A stretch of 8,788 bases of DNA, taken from DATDRS01 sp035291605. GTDB taxonomy: Bacteria; Chloroflexota; Anaerolineae; Anaerolineales; UBA6663. Below are positions 1-5,604 of this stretch, piece after piece. The position numbers and the translations under genes were made by a program. Each line of letters begins with the position of its first letter. Positions within the stretch are counted from its first letter, which is position 1. The notes under the pieces were generated by a model, which had not been told where the DNA came from, did not search any database, and saw only the letters and a list, made by a program, of their open reading frames with translations. The stretch is from assembly GCA_035291605.1 (NCBI GenBank), contig DATDRS010000133.1:1-8788 (forward strand), in the 5' to 3' direction.

Positions 1-35
1 CGCGTTGCGTATCAGGTAAGCCCGCGCGAATGCCG

Positions 36-66
36 AAACAAAAAAGCCGAGCGGCAATTGCTCGGC
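36..66 (-). terminator. Intrinsic (rho-independent) terminator of the signalling operon
   Basis: Read on the minus strand, a perfect 7-bp stem (GCCGAGC / GCTCGGC; arms at 60-66 and 46-52) with a 7-nt loop is followed at once by six T and then GTTT (45 down to 36). It begins 26 bases after the TAA of the stand-alone receiver gene. Stem, loop and U-tract are all textbook, and the position downstream of the last minus-strand gene fits the end of a transcription unit. The remaining bases 1-35 show no feature I can support. Confidence 0.9.
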
Positions 67-92
67 CCGGGACAACCGTATTGAGCGGCGCA

Positions 93-485
93 TTAACCGA
101 CCAGCGCGCCGCCCTCCGTGTTCTTGTTCAACAACGCTTCAATTTTGCCCAACAGACGGGGAAATTCAATGGGCTTGGTGTCGTAGTCGTCGCACCCGGC
201 TTCGAGCGCCCGCTCGCGGTCTCCCGCCATCGCGTGCGCCGTCAGGCCCATCACCGGGATGCCGCGCGTGGCCTCGCCGGCTTTGAGTTGGCGTGTGGCC
301 TCCCAGCCGTCAAGCACCGGCAGGCTCATATCCATCAAAATCAGGTCGGGGCTTTGCGACTGGGCCACCGCCACGCCTTCGCTGCCATCTACGGCGATGA
401 GCACTTCGTAGCCCTTACGCTGCAAGCGCCGCGAGAGCATATCCCGGTTCATCTCGTTGTCCTCGACGATGAGTATCTTCGCCAT
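93..485 (-). CDS. Stand-alone receiver (single-domain response regulator, DivK-like)
   Basis: This 130-residue protein is a single CheY-like receiver with no output domain, so it should act by protein-protein contact or as a phosphate shuttle or sink in the cytoplasm. Visible residues are the acidic pair E8/D9, phospho-acceptor D52 (LILMDMSLP), switch T82 in GLTAHAM and K104 in DYDTKP. The LTAHAM...GCDDYDTKP style is typical of receivers that work with hybrid kinases. The ATG at 485 is preceded by GAGGGAAGG (494-502) with 8 nt spacing. The gene lies 21 bp after the cyclase-fusion stop, so it is almost certainly cotranscribed with it, and it is followed by the terminator. Its helix-1 segment (NRDML.RRL.R.GY) matches that of the receiver in the cyclase fusion, which suggests duplication or a shared partner. 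The partner itself cannot be read from sequence. Confidence 0.93.
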   Translation of the reverse strand: MAKILIVEDNEMNRDMLSRRLQRKGYEVLIAVDGSEGVAVAQSQSPDLILMDMSLPVLDGWEATRQLKAGEATRGIPVMGLTAHAMAGDRERALEAGCDDYDTKPIEFPRLLGKIEALLNKNTEGGALVG

Positions 486-506
486 CCGCGTCGCCTTCCC
501 TCAGAT

Positions 507-2108
507 TCAAGTGGTCAGGCCTTCCACCAGGAACATTTCCATCTCGCCCTTGCCCTTCACGCGGACAAATCCGCGCGACACCCCCCGGCACAGCCCGGAG
601 ACCTGCTTCCAGGCCTCCCCGCTGATGTTGACTCGGTCCGGGACGCCGAGGCCCTCGACGCGCGCCGCCGTATTGACTGTGTCGCCCCAGACGTCGAACA
701 GGTAATGCCGATGGCCCACGACCCCGGCGATGACCGTGCCCCAGTGAATCCCCGCGCGCACTTTCCAGCCCGCCGAGAGGCGGGGGGCGGCGGCGATCAT
801 CTCCAGGCCGCATTTTACGCAACTTAGCACCGGACTCTCAATCGGCTTGAGCAGGCCCGCCGTCGTCATAAACGCATCGCCAACGGTCTTGATTTTCTCC
901 AGACCGTAACGTGCGGCCAGCGCCTCGAAAGTCTCAACCAGTTCCTGAAGGTAGGCGACGACTTGCTCCGGGGGGCGCTGATCACAGTAGATCGTGAAGT
1001 CCACAATGTCGCAGAACATCACCGCCACGTTCTCGTAGCGGCGGGGCTTCACCCGGTTCGTCGCCTTTAGTTCGTCCACGACGGTATCCGGCAGAATCAC
1101 GTGCAGCAGGTCGTCGGCGCGCTTCTTCTCGGCGGCGATCTGCTGTAGGTACGCCTGTTCCTGGTCGCGCAGGCGTTTCTTCTCCAGCGAAGCGCCGATG
1201 CGGGCGCGCAGCAACACCGGGTCGAAAGGTTTGGGCAGGTAATCCTCCGCCCCCATCTCGATGCACCGGACAATGCTCTCGAGCTCGTCCAGCGCCGAGA
1301 TCATGATGACCGGAATGTCGCGGAAACGCGGGTCGGCTTTGAGCCGGGCCAGCGTCTGATAGCCGTCCATCTCCGGCATCATGACGTCGAGCAGGATCAG
1401 ATCAAACTTCTGCTCGGCCGCGATGCGCAACGCCTGCCGCCCATTCTCGACCGCCCTGATCGTGTAACCCTGCCGCTCCAGGCGGCGCGTCAGCATGTCC
1501 CGGTTGATTTTGTTGTCATCTACAACCAGCAGCAATCCATGATCAGCTTCCGGCCGCTTAGCCTGAGGCTGCAACACGGCATTGGCGTCCTCCCGGCCGG
1601 ATTCGCTCAGGGGTCGGTGAGGAGCTTCGGGTCTGTGTTCCCACACGCCCGCCGCCATGCGCGCGGGAGTCAGCAGGTCGTTAATCAGGTCGGCCAGATG
1701 CCGGGCTGCCGAATGGATCGTCTCCAGGTCTGGAAGCAGATGCGCAACTGCCCCCTCGGCCATCTCCTCTTGCAGCATCTCGCTGTAGCCGATGATCTGG
1801 TTCAGGGGAGTGCGCAGCTCGTGCCGGGTGTGCCTCCAAAAAGCTTCCGCATCCATCCCCCGTTGAGCGGCCTCGATCTGTGACGGGTTCAAGAGATCGT
1901 TGATCAGCCCCAGCAGATGCTCGCCCGCCAGGTGAATTTTCTTCAGGTCGGGGACGTAGCGCGACTGGCCGTGGTCTTCGGCCTCCTCCATCAGCACCTC
2001 GCTGTAGCCGATGATGTGATGCATCGGCGTGCGCAGTTCATGCCGCACGTTCGCGAGATATTCGCTGTCGCCGGGCGCAGCCGCCAGAGGTGAGTCGGCG
2101 CTAGTCAC
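507..2108 (-). CDS. Twin-HisKA / receiver / class III adenylyl cyclase fusion
   Basis: This 533-residue cytoplasmic protein probably makes cAMP from ATP under phosphorylation control. Domains in order: HisKA copy 1 (about 17-78, H23 in RHELRTP); HisKA copy 2 (about 90-152, H96 in RHELRTP); a Pro/Glu-rich linker; receiver (about 191-308; D197/D198, phospho-acceptor D241, S271, K293); a coiled-coil-like linker (about 309-345, with the LLHVILP signature that often precedes cyclases); cyclase (about 358-530). The cyclase keeps both metal aspartates (D367 in FCDIVDFT, D411 in KTVGDAFM), the adenine-selecting pair K407 and D472 (FDVWGD), and the transition-state N479 and R483. By family rules this favours ATP over GTP. 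There is no HATPase domain (no N box, DxGxG or GxGLG), so neither HisKA can be charged by this chain alone. The GTG start at 2108 is supported by AGAAGGG 5 nt upstream. It follows the GAF kinase by 101 bp. Confidence 0.93.
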   Translation of the reverse strand: MTSADSPLAAAPGDSEYLANVRHELRTPMHHIIGYSEVLMEEAEDHGQSRYVPDLKKIHLAGEHLLGLINDLLNPSQIEAAQRGMDAEAFWRHTRHELRTPLNQIIGYSEMLQEEMAEGAVAHLLPDLETIHSAARHLADLINDLLTPARMAAGVWEHRPEAPHRPLSESGREDANAVLQPQAKRPEADHGLLLVVDDNKINRDMLTRRLERQGYTIRAVENGRQALRIAAEQKFDLILLDVMMPEMDGYQTLARLKADPRFRDIPVIMISALDELESIVRCIEMGAEDYLPKPFDPVLLRARIGASLEKKRLRDQEQAYLQQIAAEKKRADDLLHVILPDTVVDELKATNRVKPRRYENVAVMFCDIVDFTIYCDQRPPEQVVAYLQELVETFEALAARYGLEKIKTVGDAFMTTAGLLKPIESPVLSCVKCGLEMIAAAPRLSAGWKVRAGIHWGTVIAGVVGHRHYLFDVWGDTVNTAARVEGLGVPDRVNISGEAWKQVSGLCRGVSRGFVRVKGKGEMEMFLVEGLTT

Positions 2109-2113
2109 AATGA

Positions 2114-2120
2114 CCCTTCT
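2114..2120 (-). promoter_or_regulatory. Ribosome binding site that fixes the GTG start of the cyclase fusion
   Basis: The minus strand reads AGAAGGG, then TCATT, then GTG. The 5-nt spacing to a purine-rich Shine-Dalgarno sequence supports initiation at the GTG at 2108. No ATG in this frame precedes the first HisKA, so the GTG start is the best choice. Confidence 0.7.
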
Positions 2121-2141
2121 TTATCCACAGTGTTCGCCGTT

Positions 2142-2173
2142 CCCGCCCACATTCTATCAGGTTTCTGGGCGGG
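2142..2173. repeat. 8-bp perfect inverted repeat upstream of the cyclase fusion
   Basis: CCCGCCCA (2142-2149) is the exact reverse complement of TGGGCGGG (2166-2173), separated by 16 bases. It lies in the 101-bp gap between the GAF kinase stop and the cyclase GTG, 33 bases before that start. No T-run follows on either strand, so it is not an ordinary intrinsic terminator. It could be an operator, an mRNA processing or stabilising hairpin, or chance in G+C-rich DNA. The spacer contains a TGnTAGAAT motif. Confidence 0.5.
2151..2159 (-). promoter_or_regulatory. Candidate extended -10 element (internal promoter for cyclase and receiver)
   Basis: The minus strand reads TGATAGAAT, matching the extended -10 pattern TGnTATAAT with one mismatch. 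No good TTGACA-like -35 is seen at 16-18 bp, as can be the case for extended -10 promoters. Transcription would start near 2144, about 36 nt before the GTG. If real, the cyclase and stand-alone receiver could be expressed separately from the two kinases. This rests on one short motif. Confidence 0.3.
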
Positions 2174-2209
2174 CATCGGCGTGGCCGCGCCGGTATTTGT
2201 TCAGGGCCC

Positions 2210-5200
2210 TCAGCAAGCGTTGGCGGTCAAGCCGTTGGACGCCAGCTGGTTTTCGGCGGGCGGCGCCTCCGGCATAGACCGCGCTTCCCGCGCCTCCGCC
2301 GGAAGCCGGATGGTAAACGTGGAGCCCTTCCCCGGTTCGCTGACGACGCTGATTTCACCCCCCAGCATGTGGCAGAAGTGCCGGGTAATCGCCAGGCCCA
2401 ATCCGCTCCCGCCGTACTGGCGCGTGGTCGAAGAATCGGCCTGCACAAAGGGTTGGAAGATGCGGCTCATCTGATCGGCTGTCATGCCAATGCCGGTATC
2501 GCTCACCGCCAGCGTGATCCACCCGCCTGCCTCAGCTGCTTCGCGCACGACCTTCAATCGAACGGCGCCGCGTGAGGTGAACTTGGCCGCATTGCTCAGC
2601 ACACTGAAGAGCGCCTGACGGAACTTGGCCCGGTCTGAATGCATGGCGCCCAGATCGTCGGGGCACTGGATCTCCACCTGGTTGGCGTTCTGGTCGGCCA
2701 GCGGCTGCGCCAGGCTCACGGCTTCCTGGATCACGCTCAACAGGTCGAACTCTTCCAGATGCAATTCCATCTTCCCCGCCTCGATCTTGGAGAGGTCGAG
2801 GATGTCTTCAATTAACCCGAGCAGGCGTTTGCCCGACGCGCGAATGCGCTGGAGGTCGGGAATAAACTGGCTCTGCCCCTGATCTTCAGATTCTTCGGTG
2901 AGGAGCTCGCTGTAGTTGATGACGGCGTTCAGCGGCGTGCGCAGTTCGTGGCTCATACTATCCAGGAAGGTGGACTTGGCGCGGCTAGCGGCTTCGGCGG
3001 CCTCTTTAGCTTCCTGGAGCGCCGCCTCGGTGCGCTTGATCTCGGTGATGTCCAACAGCACGCCGTGGAGCGTGGCCGGGCGGCCGGCCTCGCCGGGAAC
3101 CACAATCGCCTCGTCGCGCAGCCACACCGTCCGGCCGTCGCGGGCAAACAGGCGGAATTCGACCCCGAGCGGCTGGCCGGTGGCCGCGCTATAGGCCTCC
3201 GCCGCTGCATGGCGTTCCCGGTCATCCGGGTGGAATTGCCCGGCCCACAAGTCGGGTTGCGAGATCCAGGCCTCCGGCGAGAAGCCGAGAACGGTTTCAA
3301 GCTGCGGGCTGAGGTACAGCCACCGCCCGCTCCGCCCCAGCTCGCTGATGTAGACGATGGCCGGGATTTTCTCCACCAGCATGCGGTACTTTTCCTCCGA
3401 AGCGCGCAGGGCCTCCTGCGCCCGCTGGCGCTCGCGCAGTTCTTGCTGGGCCTGGGCATACAGGCGGGCGTTCTGAATGGCGTTCGCCACCTGGTCGGCC
3501 ATCGTCTGGAGGACATTGACCTCCGCCTCGCTAAAAGCGCTTTCCTCCACCGATTGCACGCCCAGGGCGCCAAGCGCCTGATCTCCAGCAACCAGCGGTA
3601 GGGCGAGTTCGGACCGGGTCTCGGGCAACAACGGGTTGGCGAAGCGCACCGCCTCCACGCTCACGTCGTGCGCAATCCGCGCCTGGCGGTTGGCAATGGC
3701 CCAGCCGATCATCGAACGACCGCCCACGTCGAGCCGGTGGCTGCGCGCCAGCAGCGCGCGCCCGGCCTCGCCAGTTGCGTGTTTCAGCACGGCCCACTCC
3801 CCGGCGTCGTCCACCAGATAGATGGCGACGAAATAGAAGTTGAAGCGTTCCTGAATGAGTTCGACCGTGCGCGCGATGACGCCGTCCACCTCCAGCAGGG
3901 AGGTCGAGGCCCGGCTGACTTCCGCCGCCGCCGCCAACTGCTGCGCGCGCCGCTGCGTCTCTTCGAGCAGACGGGCATTCGCAATCGCGCCGGCCATCTG
4001 CCCGGCGAGCGTTTCGGCCAGCGTCACTTCGGCCGGCGAGAACACGCGGCCCGGCTCGTGCGTGTCAATGCTGATGGTCCCGATCAGGCCGCCGCGCACG
4101 CGCAGCGGCGCCAGCAGGAGGCATTGCGTCCCGCGTGCGGCGAACAGGTCGTGGAGCGGCGCGGTCAGCGGGTTCGTCTGCGCGTCCGGGACGACGAGGG
4201 AGCGGCCGCTTTCAATGACCTGCTGAAGGGCGGCGTTGCCCGACGCCGGGATCACGGTCCGGCCGGCGCTCGCCCCGGCGTGGGCGTTGTGCTCGGCGAC
4301 GACGATCAGGTACGTCCGCGAAGCGTCGAAGAGGGCGATGCTGGCGCCGCGGGCTTTGAAAATCTGAGCGCATTCGCGCGCGACGTTCTCCAACATCGCG
4401 CGTAGATCGAGGTCCGAGGTCACCGCGGCCGCGGCCCGGTTGAGCGCGGCCAGTTCTTCATTCCGCCGCAGGGTTTCGGCCTCCGCCCGCCGCCGGTCAA
4501 TCATCACGGCCAACTGCGCCGCGAGCAGGCGATACGGGCGAACTTCGCGCCTGGTGAAGTGATAGGACTGCTCCGCTTCGAGCAGGACGCCTCCTAGTGG
4601 TCGCTCGGCGTTCCACAACGGCAGGCTGACCATGGCGCGTACATTCCGGCGGGCCAATCGTTCGCGTGTGTGGGCGTCGAGGCGGGGATCCGTCTGCACC
4701 TCGTCCACGAAAACGGGTGTGCTTCCGAGGAGATAGCGCAAGGCATTGACTTCCATCAGCGTATAGCGCCGCCCGAGCGGCTGCGGCGGCGCCCCCTGGC
4801 CGCTGTGCCAGTTAGCCGCGACCGTCATAGCCTGAACCTGGCCCTGAGTGTCATGCTCGGCGAGGAGCAAGATCGCCCGATTAATCGCGGGCACCTTCAC
4901 TTCCTCGACCACTGCCGCCAGCACTTCCTGCAGGTCACGCGCCGTCGTCAGGCGGCGGCTGGCTTCATACAGCGCCGAAGTCTCGGCCAGCGAGGTCTGC
5001 ACCTGGCCGAACAGGCGGGCGTTGTCCAAGGCCACCGAGGCCAGTTGGGCAAAGCGATTCAATATTTCGATCTCCGCCTGGCCGAACGCACGCCCCGCCT
5101 CGGTATAGGCCAATCCCAGGACGCCCACCACCTGTAGCCCGGACTTCACCGGCACACCCACTGCCCCATGCAATTCCTCCAGTCCGGGCTTTGCCAGGCG

Positions 5201-5551
5201 CTCCGCCCACGCCGCATAATCGTCCACCACGATCGGTTGACCGCTCTGCCACACCTTGCCGCCCAAGCCCTCGCCCGGCCTAAGGCGCATGCCCACGAGC
5301 CGGCTGTTGTTGCCCACCCCGACGCGCAACTGCATCTCCTGCCCATCCGGCTCAAGCAGATAGATGTAACCGTGCTCCGTGCCGATCAACGCGCCCGCCC
5401 GCGCGACGATATCTTCCAGCAGGACTTCCAAATCCAGCCGCCCCAATAGCCCAAGCGCCGTCTCCTGTAAGGCCGCCAGATATTCGTTTTGCCGCCGCAG
5501 GCTTTCTTCAACCTGCCTGCGTGGTGAACCAGACCGTTTTCTGGTCGGCAT
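2210..5551 (-). CDS. Four-GAF, PAS sensor histidine kinase (no receiver)
   Basis: This 1113-residue protein has no membrane segment, so it is a cytoplasmic sensor kinase. Domains in order: a short basic N-terminus and coiled coil (1-38); GAF1 (about 40-180); GAF2 (about 200-352); GAF3 (about 380-527); GAF4 (about 550-697); PAS with PAC tail (about 718-840); an Ala/Glu-rich signalling helix (841-858); HisKA (H868 in SHELRTP); HATPase (N987 in LSNAAKF, D1018-G1022 in DTGIGM, G1047-L1053 in GGSGLGL). The catalytic set is complete, so it should autophosphorylate. None of the GAFs shows the Cys-His bilin-attachment motif of phytochromes, so the ligands are unknown; small molecules, redox or dimer contacts are all possible. 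The start is an ATG with GGAG (5559-5562) at 7 nt spacing. It lies 53 bp after the hybrid kinase, consistent with one operon. The chain ends shortly after the ATPase, so phosphate must go to a receiver in another protein; the neighbours supply four. Confidence 0.95.
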   Translation of the reverse strand: MPTRKRSGSPRRQVEESLRRQNEYLAALQETALGLLGRLDLEVLLEDIVARAGALIGTEHGYIYLLEPDGQEMQLRVGVGNNSRLVGMRLRPGEGLGGKVWQSGQPIVVDDYAAWAERLAKPGLEELHGAVGVPVKSGLQVVGVLGLAYTEAGRAFGQAEIEILNRFAQLASVALDNARLFGQVQTSLAETSALYEASRRLTTARDLQEVLAAVVEEVKVPAINRAILLLAEHDTQGQVQAMTVAANWHSGQGAPPQPLGRRYTLMEVNALRYLLGSTPVFVDEVQTDPRLDAHTRERLARRNVRAMVSLPLWNAERPLGGVLLEAEQSYHFTRREVRPYRLLAAQLAVMIDRRRAEAETLRRNEELAALNRAAAAVTSDLDLRAMLENVARECAQIFKARGASIALFDASRTYLIVVAEHNAHAGASAGRTVIPASGNAALQQVIESGRSLVVPDAQTNPLTAPLHDLFAARGTQCLLLAPLRVRGGLIGTISIDTHEPGRVFSPAEVTLAETLAGQMAGAIANARLLEETQRRAQQLAAAAEVSRASTSLLEVDGVIARTVELIQERFNFYFVAIYLVDDAGEWAVLKHATGEAGRALLARSHRLDVGGRSMIGWAIANRQARIAHDVSVEAVRFANPLLPETRSELALPLVAGDQALGALGVQSVEESAFSEAEVNVLQTMADQVANAIQNARLYAQAQQELRERQRAQEALRASEEKYRMLVEKIPAIVYISELGRSGRWLYLSPQLETVLGFSPEAWISQPDLWAGQFHPDDRERHAAAEAYSAATGQPLGVEFRLFARDGRTVWLRDEAIVVPGEAGRPATLHGVLLDITEIKRTEAALQEAKEAAEAASRAKSTFLDSMSHELRTPLNAVINYSELLTEESEDQGQSQFIPDLQRIRASGKRLLGLIEDILDLSKIEAGKMELHLEEFDLLSVIQEAVSLAQPLADQNANQVEIQCPDDLGAMHSDRAKFRQALFSVLSNAAKFTSRGAVRLKVVREAAEAGGWITLAVSDTGIGMTADQMSRIFQPFVQADSSTTRQYGGSGLGLAITRHFCHMLGGEISVVSEPGKGSTFTIRLPAEAREARSMPEAPPAENQLASNGLTANAC

Positions 5552-5558
5552 GACTTAG

Positions 5559-5562
5559 CTCC
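5559..5562 (-). promoter_or_regulatory. Ribosome binding site of the four-GAF kinase
   Basis: GGAG on the minus strand sits 7 nt before the ATG at 5551 and supports that start. The 53-bp gap between the two kinase genes shows no hairpin with a T-run and no clear promoter, which favours read-through from the upstream kinase. Confidence 0.6.
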
Positions 5563-5604
5563 GGCAGACGTTACGCAAGCTCGTCACCCACAGCGGAAAG
5601 CGAA

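Noticed and set aside
30..827. A 265-codon plus-strand open frame covering the terminator and receiver gene
   Set aside because: It would run through the minus-strand terminator and opposite two genes with intact motifs, and its product shows no recognisable family.
1653..2060. The doubled HisKA as an assembly or sequencing duplication
   Set aside because: The two copies differ at many positions in protein and DNA and have different tails. An artefact would give near-identical copies.
2948..4405. Long plus-strand frames opposite the four-GAF kinase (2948-3601, 3668-4405)
   Set aside because: They have antisense composition only. No motif or ribosome site was found, and the minus-strand frame is continuous with clear domains.
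2210..5551. Possible phytochrome-like bilin-binding GAF in the large kinase
   Set aside because: None of the four GAF domains shows a Cys-His attachment motif, and no PHY domain follows.
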